Positions 39,901 through 47,258 of a stretch of 64,000 nt of DNA are shown one piece after another. This DNA comes from Hirundichthys speculiger (Eukaryota > Chordata > Actinopteri > Beloniformes > Exocoetidae). Below the pieces are notes generated by a model, which saw nothing but the letters and a program-made list of their open reading frames with translations, did no database searches and was not told the DNA's origin. Location of the stretch: positions 206,001-270,000 of the forward strand of contig JAGFBZ010002394.1 in NCBI GenBank assembly GCA_018398805.1, given 5' to 3'. The translations under genes and the position numbers were made by a program. Numbering within the stretch: position 1 is the stretch's first letter; every line of letters starts with the position of its first letter.

Positions 39901-42900
39901 CAGAGCCCACTGACCGAAGCATCCCTCATGCTGACCCTGACCCCTCTTTGTCGACTCATGACCCTACACATGAGAGTGATGACATGGCTCAGGTTGCTGA
40001 CGAAGACAATACACATCTGGTTGTCCCCACGATTACTACTGCTGACTTTTACAACTTCAGACCAAGACGAGCCCCCAGAGTCACTTCTGGTTGGTCAGTC
40101 AATAGGTGGACCAACCCACACCACAGTCGACGACTTGATATAAACTGACTGCACAGTTTGACATTTTTCACTTTTCATGAGTGTTAAGTTATCTTTACGG
40201 CTCATGTTGTTATGTTATTTAGCTGTTGGTTTTGTGGCCATTCTCTAAAACAGTATAAGAAAAAAAAGATCACAAAAATGGGGATTTCATACTGTACTTG
40301 CCTTGCAGTGCTTTGTTTTGTGTTTATTTTGTCAAGTGACCCAGAGAAAACGTTGGAATCAACTCAGCTTCTAATCAATAATCAATGTTAACTCTGTATG
40401 TTAAAGTGGCTTGATGTCAGCACCCACAGTATGAGGAGAGAATCTGCTGCAGAGGTTGTGATGTGATGTAAACAGGCCAGGGCTAGTCAAAACAAAGGCA
40501 GGAGTGGAGTAACAGAAAAGTGGTAATTTATGTGATATGTAATCAATCCCTAATCAATGAAATGTGTAATTCTTGTCAATGATCAGAATCGATGATCAGA
40601 AAGATGTATTAATGATGTTGGAATAGATCTATGTCAATTCTGTATGATTTATTTCTCGTTGGGTCAAACACTATGCATCAGTACTGCCAGCGGCTGAGCT
40701 GAGCTGCCGAGGGTCACTGTGTGCCGCAATGGAATGAAAACAACGGCTATGTTTAACAAACAGGAGCAGAGATGGATGAAAACCGAATAAGTTATTATAT
40801 CGGTTTTTATAAGGTAAAAGTCCCAATGAAAATAATAATTAGCCCTGAGGATACTTCTAAAATAGAGGGGAAAAGTATGAATCAGGGTTTGATAATTAGG
40901 CTACTTTTCGATTAAGAGAGAGGTGACTGGTTATCCCAAACAATTCTGCAGGCTCAGGACTACTGGAGACATAACAGAAAGCAGGAGAGAGTTCGTCAGT
41001 GTAAACATTAAAGTTACTTCACCAAACACAACAGTGGGGCCAGGTGTCTGGGTCAAATGGTGATGAAGGTAGTAGCTCAGAGTGGCCTTGGCGAAGTAGC
41101 AGAGTGGAAGACTGCAGATCATTACCCTATTCTGTGATTAAATATGAACCAATCTATCAATTCATCAGTTAATGAAGCTTTGGGACAGATCATAGTGTAT
41201 AAATCATTAATTAAGCTTTAGCTTTAGCTGATAAGCTTTACCTTAACGAGCTATATGGCCAAATAAACAGGTTAACCTTGATATCTGGGAGGAGCTGCGT
41301 GGTTGAGTTGTGTATGTCATGATGATTAGGTGAACGCCCCTGCTGTTCTGTAAACCTATGAAATCATTGTGGGACATGGCCTGTGAATTATGCATGATGT
41401 AAAGGAGGGATTATGTAAAATTATGCACACCTCTGTATATGTAAATAACCAATCAGAAGTGTCATGTGAGTTTGGGGAAATTATGTACACCTATGCAAAT
41501 GTGAGAGAACCAATCAAGAAGTTGAGGAAGACCAAAAAAGGACATTGGGCAGGCTGGTGGAGGTTGGATGAGAGAGAGAGGGAGAGAGAATGGCATAAAA
41601 AGAGAAGACAAAGAGAATTCGTCGCTCTTCTGTGGGGCGTCTTCGAAGGAGCAGGACTAGCTGGACCAAGGGGAGCGGACCAACCATCGGAGGAAAATAA
41701 CTTAAGGATTTATTCCTCAAGAACAGAAGAAGACGCAAGAACAGATTAACCATTTTTTCCAACACTTGAGGAACATAATTGGAGTTTTGGAATTACGCTA
41801 GCTCACTGCTAGCAAGGAGGAGGGGCGAATCAGAGTTCCTGCAGGCCTGATCTTGTGCGCTCTCTCTCTCTCTGCAAGGGGCCTTGAACAACGCAAAGGC
41901 ACCACATTGCGTACATTCCAGCCTGTCCTTGAACCAACCAGAGGGATCGATTTGTAAGCCACAGCTTTAATTTGCCTTTTTATGTAGAATTAGAATTTGT
42001 ATAACCAATCAATGCTGCTGCTTAACCTTGCTAATCTGCTTTAATAAATATAAAAACTATCATAAGACGTCATGGTGGATATTACATCTGTATCCACAGT
42101 TGCAACGACCTTGGTTATGCCTCTGCACTCTGCATAGTAACATAGATTCTTATTGGTTATTCTAGTCACATATTGTCACATATCCTTGGGGCTTGCTGTC
42201 CAAGCCACTTAATTTAACCTAGCCAGTAACAAGAGCCCAGATCTTAAGAGGGGAGCTGCAAATTAACAGACGTGACCGATAGCTGGACTTGGAGCCACTG
42301 GCTATTCCTCTTAGGTCAGTTATTGGGGGTAGCGGGGATAGACGGCTGGAATTTGTATGCAGTGAGAGCTATGCAAATCCCCTCGACACCAGCTTAAATA
42401 AGTTGAGGAAATCTTAGTGAGGTGAACCCCCCTAGACCGCAACTTCTTGCCCGAAGAGATGGAGAGCTGGTCCCGGTGACAGACTCTGCTAGTCAGAGAC
42501 TGAACCAAAACTGGGGGATCTAACAATTTCTGTGTATTAGTTTTGGTAATTTCACGGTGCGAGACACTGTCATGTATGCCAGATGTTTCAATATTGTGCT
42601 GTACTTTACCCTGGTTGGTTAAAATGTCTTAAGCTGCTTTTTCATGTATGGAGGCACTTTAAAATGAGCCTGTTCCTTAGCCTTTTTTTCACCAGGGGGT
42701 TAATGTAACAGTCGTAAATGTGGAATGGCCCTTTAAGAACACTTTGATCACCTACTGATGATGTCATCAGACCGCACCCAACACACTGAGATGCATGCTC
42801 GTGAACGCTGGATGGACATTTTTTTGTTAAGCTCTTGCCTTCCCAAACTCACTGTGACTTTACGGGTTATTAGGCTTTATTTTGCTTATGTTTGATCGGA

Positions 42901-45900
42901 CTGCAGCCTCTAACCGGGCTTTATTAAGGTTGCCGAGCACTGCAATAAATGTGGACCCTGTGGAAACCCCAGTACCAGTGTTTTCTCAGCACCTTTACTT
43001 CACATAACTCCTGAGCTATTCTTAATCATCCCACACGACCCGTAAACTGTTACAAAGCAAAAAAACATGTCAAATGTTGAAATTTGACATTTAGTTAGTT
43101 AGCAAGTTCAAAAAATATACAATCCTGTTGGATTGTAAGGTGTGTTGTGTTGTAAAGTTGAGGTTTATGGTTAAAACCTTTGATACTTTATTATTCTGTG
43201 TGTTCTTTGGACAAATAAACCTAAACCTAAACCTAGTTGTAAATGTGTTTTATGCTATATTTTCACTATTGATCTGTCTCTCTACCTGAGCGGCTCATGC
43301 AGCCTGTGTCACTCAACCCCCCAATGTTCAACTCAAAGTTGACAAAGACCCTGGAAAGGCTGCTAATCTACCTCAGGACCACACAGAGATGAAGAATCCC
43401 ACTCAGACTCACACCTTAGAGCAGTTTAGAGTCTCCACTCAGCCTCATGTGTGCTGTTGGACTGTGGGCTGAATCCAGATGATCTGGACAAAACCCACAC
43501 AAGCAAAGAGAGATCATGAAAATCCCAGCCAGGACTGAAACCAGAACCTTCTAGTCAGTCTCACTGGCTGTTGGTCCAGCTGGATCAGGATACCTTGGTG
43601 TCTATTTGAAATATTGTTTATTTTGTCTTATTTAAATCAGGTGTTCCTTTTATGTTTTATCATTTTATCAGTTACAGCTTCAATTGATTGCTGATTTCAG
43701 GATTTTTGTTTTCCATTACATTTGTTTTGACTTGTAAAGCTCTTCAGTTAACTGAGGTTGTTTTAAACCTGCTGGAGAAATAAAGACTGACTTTGATCTT
43801 GACTTTGGTTGCTTCAGAGGACTCCTGAAGCTCTGATCTGTCGTTATTGATCAAGACAGTCTGTTTTCATTGTAGCTGTTTAGTATGTGTCCACCTTGTA
43901 CATTACTGTCATAATCATCAATGATGTCATGATGGCTTTACCTGAACAGGTGATCTTAAGTGTGGATTCAGAACTTGTTGATTCTGTACAGTCCCTCAGA
44001 CCAGATCCAGACTGAATACAATCAGTTCTGATCCTCCACATAGATCTGTATGAGGACTCTCTCTGTTCTACAGAAACAGCAGAACCACAGTCCAGATGTT
44101 CACACACAACAGCTGCTTTCTTCATGGCCCAATCAGAGCCCCTCACTGGTCTCCAGTCTCCCAGTTTCACCTCCAGTGTACCTGCACAATGACTGGCTCC
44201 TCCCACCAACCTGACAGGATCTTAAGACAAACCAGAATGTTGGTCAGTGAAACAAGAATCAGAAATGAAGCAGATCAAAGCTGCAGCTCCTCTTCTACCT
44301 GAGCAGGTGAGTCCAACAGCTCTTCCAGGTGAGCAGGTGTTTCTGACTGAGCCTGAGCTTCTACAGTCCAGGAGAGCAGACTCATCACCTCCACACTGGA
44401 ACTCTCTGGTCCACAGTGGAGCCTCCACTTCTCCATAGAGAGCCCCCTGGAGGACTGAAGGAGGTCCACAGCCCAGCTCCCTGCAGACCACCTCTGCATC
44501 CTGCTGGTCAAAGTCAGCTTCACACACTGAGGACCAGCTCTGGTGATACTGGTGAGACTGGTTAGACTTCACCTCCAGTCTGCCTGAACACAGAGTGGTC
44601 CCATTCACCAACCTGACAGAGTCTGGAGACACAACAGAAGATCAAACTGAGATAAAAGACAGCAGACACACCAGAAGAACATGTCATCAAGCTACAATTC
44701 AGTGATTCAAACTACACCAACACAGTTCCAACATGAGTTCATCATCAACAACAGAACACATGTTGTAACAGCTCTGACTGGAGACATTTCAGCACCACAT
44801 CTGGATTTAATAAAACCACAAATCACACAAAGATGATGTGGAAGATCTGAAGAAAAACAGAATGTGATGATTCACAAGTCTAAACAATATTTCATTCACA
44901 AAAAGCAAAGAAAACATGTCAAATGTTGACATTAAGACATTTAACCATTCCATGATAATTGAGCTCATTTTGAATTTGATGGCAGTAAAACATCTCTAAA
45001 TAGTTTGGACCTTGACAACAAAAGACATGTAAAGTCAGCGCTACGTAAAAAACAAACACCACAAAGATCCAGGACTGCTGAGCAGCTCCAACCCTCCATC
45101 AGACTGGAATGGACAACATTGTTCTCCTAAACCTCCATCAACTGGTCTCCCAAGTTCCAGACGTATCTGGACTGTTGTTCAAAGAAGACGTGATGCTACA
45201 CAGAGGTGAACATTGACTAGTTTAACACTGACACATGTTGGAGCGTATTGCTGCCATCACAATCAAGAAGAGACCAGATTTTTCATGAAAAGGTTTAATG
45301 TGTCACAACATTTCATATGTTTTCATCTTGTGTTTTCAATAACATTTGGGTTTATAGGATTTTAAAATTATTGCCTTCTATTTTATTTACATTTGACACA
45401 ATGTCCCCTTTATTGAAATGAATGTTGTATATTTAATCAAACTCTTCTGTTCATCATCTACAGTCACTTCAACACTATTCAGGGTTTTGGGGGTCTGATG
45501 GAGCCTATTCCAGATGTGTTCAGGTGAAAGGTCAGGTAGACCCTGGAAAGGCTGCTCATCTACCTCAGGACCACGCAGAGATGAAGAATCCCACTCAGAC
45601 TCACACCTTAGAGCAGTTTAGAGTCTCCACTCAGCCTCATGTGTGCTGTTGGACTGTGGGCTGAATCCAGATGATCTGGACAAAACCCACACAAGCAAAG
45701 AGAGATCATGAAAATCCCAGCCAGGACTGAAACCAGAACCTTCTAGTCAGTCTCACTGGCTGTTGGTCCAGCTGGATCAGGATACCTTGGTGTCTATTTG
45801 AAACATTGTTTATTTTGTCTTATTTAAATCAGGCATTCCTTTAATGTTTTATTATTTTATCAGTTACAGCTTTATTTGATTGCTGATTTCAGGATTTTTG

Positions 45901-47258
45901 TTTTCCAATACATTTGTTTTAAACTTGTAAAGCTCTTCAGTTAACTGAGGTTGTTCTAAACATGCTGGAGAAATAACGACTGACTTTTATCTTGACTTTG
46001 GTTGTTTCAGAGGACTCCTGAAGCTCTGATCTGTCGTTATTGATCAAGACAGTCTGTTTTCATTGTAGCTGGTTAGTATGTGTCCACCTTGTACATTACT
46101 GTCATAATCATCAATGATGTCATGATGGCTTTACCTGAACAGGTGATCTTCACTGTGGTGTCAGATCTTGTTGATTCTGCACAGTCCCTCAGACCAGATC
46201 CAGACTGAATACAGTCAGTATTGATTATCCACATGGATCTGCGTGAGGACAACTGGCTCTGGTCTACAGAAACAGCAGAACCACAGTCCAGATGTTCACA
46301 CACAACAGCTACTTTCTTCATGGTCCAACCATAGCCAAACACTGGTCTCCAGTCTCCCTCATGTTCCATCTCCAGGGTTCCTCCACAGTAACTGGCTCCT
46401 CCCACCAACTTGAGAGACTCTGAATCAGAATCAGAATCAGAATCAGAATCAGAATGCCCTTTATTGTCATTATACAGTGGCGTACAACGAGATTGGAGAG
46501 CTTCTCCCATGTCAGTGCGGCATATAATAAACAATAAACAAGATATAAATATGTGGCCGTTTTTCAAAAGTAAAAGCAAGAAGACAAGGTTTCAAATATA
46601 TACATATGTAAAGTGAGGTCAGTAGTGCAAATGTGCAGTTTTCCGGGAGTAGAATATTAAAAATGTCCAGTTTTTTTTTTTTTACATAATAAATATGGAG
46701 ATATTATAAATATAAATAGTAAATAGCACAAATAAATAGCATGTTACACAGATGAGTGGTATGTTGCACAGTGAATAGAATATTGCACAGAGAATAGTAT
46801 ATTGCACAGGGTAGTTGCACAGATGCTGGTTATTTAAAGTGACTGGAAGGTATATTGTTCAATAAGGTGATGGCTCTGGGGAAAAAACTGTTTTTCATTC
46901 TGTTAGTCCGTGCTCTGATGCTTCTGTAGCGCCTCCCAGACGGGAGCAGCTCAAACAGCTGGGAGGCAGGATGTGAAGAGTCCATCTTAATGTTGAGAGC
47001 TCTGCTGACGCACCGGGTGGAGTAGATGTCCGTCAGGGAGGGGAGAGGGCAGCCCACGATCCTCTGTGCTGCCCTCACTGTCCTCTGCAGCCTCCCTCTG
47101 TCTGCGGCAGTGCAGCTCCCGTACCAGGTGGTGAGGCAGACTCTGAAGACAAACCAGAGAGTTGGTCAGTGAAGAAGTGAGTTCAGTTCAGACAAGGTTT
47201 CTTTCTTTTTGATTCCTCTGTTTACCTGCTGAATCATGTTCTCCTTCAACCTGGACTC
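12634..47258 (-). CDS. Multi-SRCR transmembrane receptor gene (whole locus)
   Basis: Minus-strand exons with matching phases define one gene. In order they are a 33-nt linker, SRCR exon B6, A5/B5, A4/B4, A3/B3, A2/B2, a truncated A1, B1, a transmembrane exon and a cytoplasmic tail. Ten SRCR exons look complete. All are symmetrical (phase 1 at both ends), so duplication or skipping keeps the frame. A-type domains (107 residues) have 8 cysteines, the group B pattern; B-type (92-95 residues) have 6. The product would be a type I surface protein with a long SRCR ectodomain, like CD163/WC1-type scavenger and pattern-recognition receptors, which bind ligands outside the cell. Orthology is not assigned. 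The signal-peptide exon was not securely found. Whether all copies are spliced into one mRNA is unknown. Confidence 0.7.
12819..12910 (-). CDS. Transmembrane exon of the SRCR gene
   Basis: The acceptor TTTGATCAG precedes 92 nt that end TGTAAG before the donor GTAATG. With the G carried from an SRCR exon the frame reads DPPDLTAPLIR and then the hydrophobic segment MIFLPLTLLLVVVSLYYYC, followed by K. Entry phase 1 matches the SRCR exons; exit phase 0 matches the tail exon. The 19 hydrophobic residues make a single-pass membrane anchor. Confidence 0.65.
13091..14440 (+). repeat. Two pieces of a widespread fish retroposon
   Basis: 13091-13280 (CCATCCATCCATGAAC, then GAGGCCGAGACTTCCCTCT) and 14330-14440 (GGTGGGACATGCC, then AGGAGGCATCCTGACCAGAC) look like consecutive parts of one common fish LINE-derived repeat, with about 1 kb of unrelated DNA between them. 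The middle (13281-14329) holds no recognised exon. Family identity is from memory of the consensus and tentative. Confidence 0.45.
14480..16330 (-). mobile_element. BEL/Pao retrotransposon pol fragment
   Basis: Minus-strand frames in order give DTTRNPGDDITRGL (16239-15952), LSPEYDETTGLLHVGGRLRH (15846-15652) and an integrase frame (15541-15011). The integrase frame has YSTGVDCFGPF, DNGTNF and FNPPSAPHLGGAWQRE, a Pao-type signature. A further C-terminal piece with KDRTYVWPV-like coding lies near 14600. The reading frame is broken between the pieces and no LTRs were recognised. It sits in the intron between B1 and the transmembrane exon, in the same orientation as the gene. Confidence 0.75.
16380..17408 (-). 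mobile_element. Tc1-type transposon, degenerate copy 1
   Basis: Minus-strand frames contain the N-terminal helix-turn-helix region (AASKIAPQSTVYRFIKNFKE), KVIFPDESPFRLFG and HVWGYFSVKGVGSL, then YQHDGALCHKAK. The right terminal sequence is at about 17365-17408 (CAAAATCTTTTGGCCATGACG). Relative to copy 2 at 24031 it lacks the segment between the two DNA-binding parts and the DDE region, and it carries frame breaks. It lies just left of exon B1 at the same site that copy 2 occupies left of B3. Confidence 0.8.
17601..17888 (-). CDS. SRCR exon B1 (288 nt)
   Basis: Acceptor TTCAG and donor GTAAAG bound a frame opening EYYDFKLVGGA and ending KITCSG. It has six cysteines at C1, C3-C6 and C8. The motif EAYGWTM is shared only with B3. 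The 78-nt upstream intron typical of the array is interrupted by the L2 element. Confidence 0.8.
17919..20850 (+). mobile_element. L2-clade LINE, 5'-truncated, 2.9 kb
   Basis: Plus-strand frames give a reverse transcriptase: YRPISNLPFISKILEK, then LLDLSAAFDTVDH, GVPQGSVLGP and the catalytic CYADDTQLY. The C-terminal LDYCNALLAG and SLHWLPV follow. A ~1-kb pyrimidine-rich 3' untranslated region ends in CTATATAAATAAAATTG and (AATTG)n repeats, the L2 hallmark. Stops and frameshifts near 18240, 18585 and 19230 make it inactive. It interrupts the short intron between SRCR exons A1 and B1, antisense to the gene. No endonuclease region is left. Confidence 0.85.
20900..21029 (-). pseudogene. SRCR exon A1, truncated at its 5' side
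   Basis: The donor side is intact (LTCSG, then GTAGAAG). Coding sequence matches the other A exons only back to EAPLWTREF; upstream of 21029 it switches to unrelated sequence. The acceptor and the first ~195 nt, including C1-C4, are gone. Because neighbouring exons are all phase 1, skipping A1 would keep the message in frame. Confidence 0.75.
21031..21892 (+). repeat. Truncated copy of the 30650-32940 LTR-like element
   Basis: From about 21046 it matches 32413 onward to the shared end CACGCTACA. The right flank CTGAAGAAATAA is the same as for the full copy, so both descend from one insertion duplicated with its flanks. The left part is deleted into SRCR exon A1. An L2 tail is inserted at 21511-21825. 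Confidence 0.75.
21511..21825 (-). mobile_element. L2 3'-end insertion, reverse orientation
   Basis: It is the reverse complement of the L2 3' end at about 20530-20850, beginning with (AATTC)n repeats and ending in the pyrimidine-rich region. TAAAGAA at 21504-21510 and 21826-21832 looks like a 7-bp target duplication. Confidence 0.8.
22061..22342 (-). CDS. SRCR exon B2 (282 nt)
   Basis: Acceptor TTAAG and donor GTAAAG bound a frame from DPVRLVGGASHC to KITCSG. It has six cysteines, and the motif WGSDWAM is shared with B4. The preceding 78-nt intron (22343-22420) contains an in-frame TAA. Confidence 0.8.
22421..22744 (-). CDS. SRCR exon A2 (324 nt)
   Basis: Acceptor TCTCCAG, donor GTAGAAG. 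The frame opens DSVRLVNGTTLC and ends GLTCSG, with eight cysteines in group B order (TTLC, SSVC, VVC, LGC, FQC, LDC, NTC, LTC). It translates the same as A3-A5 except one residue near the end (AIGL for AVGL). Confidence 0.85.
22745..24030. other. Inter-unit intron with a Tc1-like fragment
   Basis: 22745-23160 is the spacer conserved after each A exon. At about 23370-23530 (plus strand) the DNA resembles a Tc1-like transposase N-terminus (CTACAGTCCATGATATCAG, giving STVH and then FRESGEISVC). The rest is unrecognised and no exon was found. Confidence 0.5.
24031..25950 (-). mobile_element. Tc1-type transposon copy 2, left end missing
   Basis: The frame 24948-24460 reads MVHDTIVPHLLAMVTCKE, the helix-turn-helix AASKIAPQSTVYRIIKNF, then GRPRKSSKHQDR. 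The frame 24416-24030 continues with the catalytic region: FQHDGAPRHK and GNSPDLNPIENLW. A frame break near 24450 separates them. The right terminal sequence is at about 25908-25948. The left terminal repeat is gone. A second, smaller Tc1 element is nested at 25136-25812. Confidence 0.85.
25136..25812 (+). mobile_element. Nested Tc1-type element, internally deleted
   Basis: Inverted ends match (CTGAAGGAAAAAAGAAATGC against the complement of the right end at 25785-25812), flanked by TA on both sides. The plus-strand frame from 25430 reads MPRLQQPERVRAIGMLQAGR and HHSTVVRLAERFQTTG, a Tc1 DNA-binding domain, then stops at 25632. The catalytic domain is absent, so the element is non-autonomous. 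Outside its ends the host Tc1 sequence resumes. Confidence 0.8.
26269..26553 (-). CDS. SRCR exon B3 (285 nt)
   Basis: Acceptor TTCAG, donor GTAAAG. The frame opens DPHVFRLVGGASHC and has EAYGWTM as in B1. It uniquely carries LEVYFHWRP. Six cysteines. The 78-nt intron before it has no stop in the coding frame, so A3, intron and B3 form one open frame. Confidence 0.8.
26632..26955 (-). CDS. SRCR exon A3 (324 nt)
   Basis: Same boundaries and eight-cysteine pattern as A2, and translates identically to A4 and A5. The spacer after it is cut short near 27061 by the hAT-containing region. Confidence 0.85.
27086..28525 (+). mobile_element. hAT transposon, non-autonomous, 8-bp TSD
   Basis: The element 27094-28517 is flanked by GGGGTCAC at 27086-27093 and 28518-28525. 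The ends are CAGGCATGGACTGG and the complement CAGGGCTGGACTGG. A plus-strand coding remnant at 28104-28440 reads WKWLTYCGQRHALYCFVCLAF and MTDWRHVHQRVEEHERG, the zinc-finger N-terminal region seen in hAT/ZMYM-type transposases. It is preceded by a GAG-rich stretch coding for glutamates. The catalytic part is missing. Confidence 0.85.
27869..27911. repeat. (GT)n microsatellite
   Basis: About 21 uninterrupted GT units inside the hAT element. Confidence 0.95.
28910..29552. mobile_element. Short hAT-like element, 8-bp TSD
   Basis: The element 28918-29544 starts CATAGGTGTAA and ends in the complement of CAAGGGTGTAA. Flanks ACCTCAAG (28910-28917) and ACCTCAGG (29545-29552) differ at one base. The uninterrupted site is visible in the sister unit near 45565. 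It contains the perfect 20-bp palindrome GGGTGGGTTGCAACCCACCC at about 28943. No coding. Confidence 0.7.
29610..30315. mobile_element. Second short hAT element, 8-bp TSD
   Basis: The element 29618-30307 has ends CAGTGGCGGCGCCAG and the complement CAGGGGCGGTGCTAG. It is flanked by CCACTCAG at 29610-29617 and 30308-30315. The empty site CCACTCAG is present once in the sister units near 43436 and 45630. No coding. Confidence 0.85.
30650..32940 (+). repeat. Long LTR-like element (2.3 kb), probable solo LTR
   Basis: It begins TGTAAGGATCC and ends CACGCTACA (TG...CA). The flanks CTGG and CTGA are a near-match 4-bp duplication against the empty site in the sister unit. A TATAAAA box lies at about 31522, followed by pyrimidine-rich transcribed-type sequence, as in LTR promoters. 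No internal coding region or second LTR exists here, so a solo LTR is inferred. Part of it recurs at 21031-21892. Confidence 0.6.
33111..33389 (-). CDS. SRCR exon B4 (279 nt)
   Basis: Acceptor TTAAG, donor GTAAAG. It carries WGSDWAM as in B2 and VEQRESSYRS as in B5, one codon shorter than B2. Six cysteines. The residue after RL is methionine (LMGG for LVGG). Confidence 0.8.
33468..33791 (-). CDS. SRCR exon A4 (324 nt)
   Basis: Same acceptor, donor and eight-cysteine pattern as the other A exons; translation identical to A3 and A5. Confidence 0.85.
34079..34439 (+). repeat. Gypsy 5' LTR
   Basis: TGTAACAGTCG to CTGTTACA; about 90% like the 3' LTR by eye, including GTGGAATGGCC and CACTGCAATAAATGTGG (a polyadenylation-type AATAAA). 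Confidence 0.9.
35303..36530 (+). pseudogene. Gypsy gag remnant
   Basis: The likely start reads MATHPDFNDSDKDYDLPC. After a stop at 35591 other frames continue with capsid-like sequence (LKPPVFTNDGKSVNTYKSSL, then LPDFLGKGPRKWFS). A cysteine cluster CFRCSMPGCTSRTCPNC near 36240 resembles a degenerate zinc knuckle. At least two frame breaks. Gag would package the element RNA. Confidence 0.65.
36442..37155 (+). pseudogene. Gypsy aspartic protease region
   Basis: The frame at 36442-36789 holds VVATLDTGASLSAVNADLV with the catalytic DTGAS. A stop at 36787 is followed in another frame by VVLGMDFMIR, the second conserved protease segment. Split by a frame change. Confidence 0.75.
37221..38457 (+). 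pseudogene. Gypsy reverse transcriptase and RNase H
   Basis: The 37221 frame reads RGIIEPATSPWAAPVFIV, FCVDFHGLNQLIMKDSYPLP and LTTLDIARGYWQVPI. Near 37545 the frame shifts, and the 37453-38457 frame continues with the catalytic AVYLDDIVVAS, the thumb region, then RNase H (IRIDASNAGLGAALMQ, EKECLAVIWALEHFRPYV, HSSLRWL). Family hallmarks of Ty3/gypsy pol. Confidence 0.85.
38463..39056 (+). pseudogene. Gypsy integrase N-terminal and core region
   Basis: It has an HHCC zinc-binding pattern (HPTAGHLGIAKT, then CTACQTTK) and the core start YTGVDYVGPL with the first catalytic Asp. A stop after REATT (39054-39056) and later decay disrupt the rest of the core. Confidence 0.8.
39242..40148 (+). pseudogene. 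Gypsy integrase C-terminal region
   Basis: The frames at 39242-39547 and 39534-40148 include LYGRELDTPLDL, KVGDLVRVKTHPRS and LYAGPSRI, the usual post-core integrase segment. The last ~100 residues are acidic and of unknown role. The frame breaks at about 39540. Confidence 0.7.
40149..42703 (+). other. Unexplained 2.5 kb between pol and the 3' LTR
   Basis: No env or other coding frame is visible. The part 40386-42525 begins TGTTAAC and ends ATCTAACA. It contains a GCATAAAAAG promoter-like site near 41593 and AATAAA near 42045, so it may be a nested solo LTR. A clear target duplication was not found. The rest is AT-rich. Confidence 0.4.
42704..43054 (+). repeat. Gypsy 3' LTR
   Basis: Matches 34079-34439; preceded by the purine tract, followed by the AAGC duplication. 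Confidence 0.9.
43942..44220 (-). CDS. SRCR exon B5 (279 nt)
   Basis: Acceptor TTAAG, donor GTAAAG. It opens DPVRLVGGASHC, carries VRGSDWAM and VEQRESSYRS, and has six cysteines. Unlike B1-B4 it has no transposon in its immediate downstream intron. Confidence 0.8.
44299..44622 (-). CDS. SRCR exon A5 (324 nt)
   Basis: Identical in translation to A3 and A4; same splice sites and eight cysteines. It is the most 5' A-type exon in the window. Confidence 0.85.
44623..46134. other. Inter-unit intron, nearly transposon-free
   Basis: This is the best view of the original spacer: B6 to B5 is about 2.19 kb. A short Tc1-like C-terminal fragment (CTCCATCAACTGGTCTCCC region) lies at about 45061-45225. 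45226-45990 matches the spacers at 28560-30650 and 43340-43790. Confidence 0.6.
46135..46419 (-). CDS. SRCR exon B6 (285 nt), most 5' SRCR exon
   Basis: The frame opens ESLKLVGGASYC and ends KITCSG before GTAAAG, with six cysteines. It carries VFGYGWTM and the distinct LEMEHEGDWRP. A retroposon is inserted exactly at its acceptor; the duplicated target restores TTCAG before the exon. There is no A-type partner on its 5' side. Confidence 0.75.
46415..47147 (-). mobile_element. 5'-truncated LINE inserted at the B6 splice acceptor
   Basis: The element 46425-47137 lies between two copies of AGACTCTGAA (46415-46424, 47138-47147). Its 3' end is on the left: an AATAAAG signal then (TTCTGA)n on the minus strand. 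The minus-strand frame 47078-46830 (HPASQLFELLPSGRRYRSIR, then NRMKNSFFPRAITLLN) is the C-terminal end typical of a fish non-LTR retrotransposon. Exact clade not assigned. Confidence 0.8.
47226..47258 (-). CDS. 33-nt linker exon of the SRCR gene
   Basis: The acceptor TTTTCTCCTCAG and donor GTAAAC bound 33 nt. In phase 1 it reads VQVEGEHDSA with split codons at both ends, so it fits the SRCR exon phase. Small, acidic and symmetrical, like linker exons between receptor domains. Other frames are less consistent with the gene. Confidence 0.5.

Larger units (their letters stand above)
34075..43058 (+). mobile_element. Ty3/gypsy LTR retrotransposon, 9 kb, decayed
   Basis: The 5' LTR (34079-34439, 361 bp) and 3' LTR (42704-43054, 351 bp) both run TGTAACAG to TGTTACA. 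AAGC flanks both sides (34075-34078, 43055-43058). A possible primer site, TGGCACCTGAACG, lies at 34442, and a purine tract AGGGGGTTAA precedes the 3' LTR. The order gag, protease, RT, RNase H, integrase is the gypsy order. Stops and frameshifts break the polyprotein. It sits in the intron between SRCR units 4 and 5, antisense to the gene. Confidence 0.9.

Noticed and set aside
20848..44438. Plus-strand ORFs starting MKQESEMKQIKAAAPLL, repeated in every unit
   Set aside because: They are the antisense of the A-type SRCR exons and their 78-nt introns; repetition reflects the array, not a second gene family.
46410..46616. Acidic Asp-Ser or Glu-Ser repeat at the start of a receptor-like ORF
   Set aside because: The repeats are the (TTCTGA)n tail of the LINE inserted at the B6 acceptor, not protein-coding repeats.
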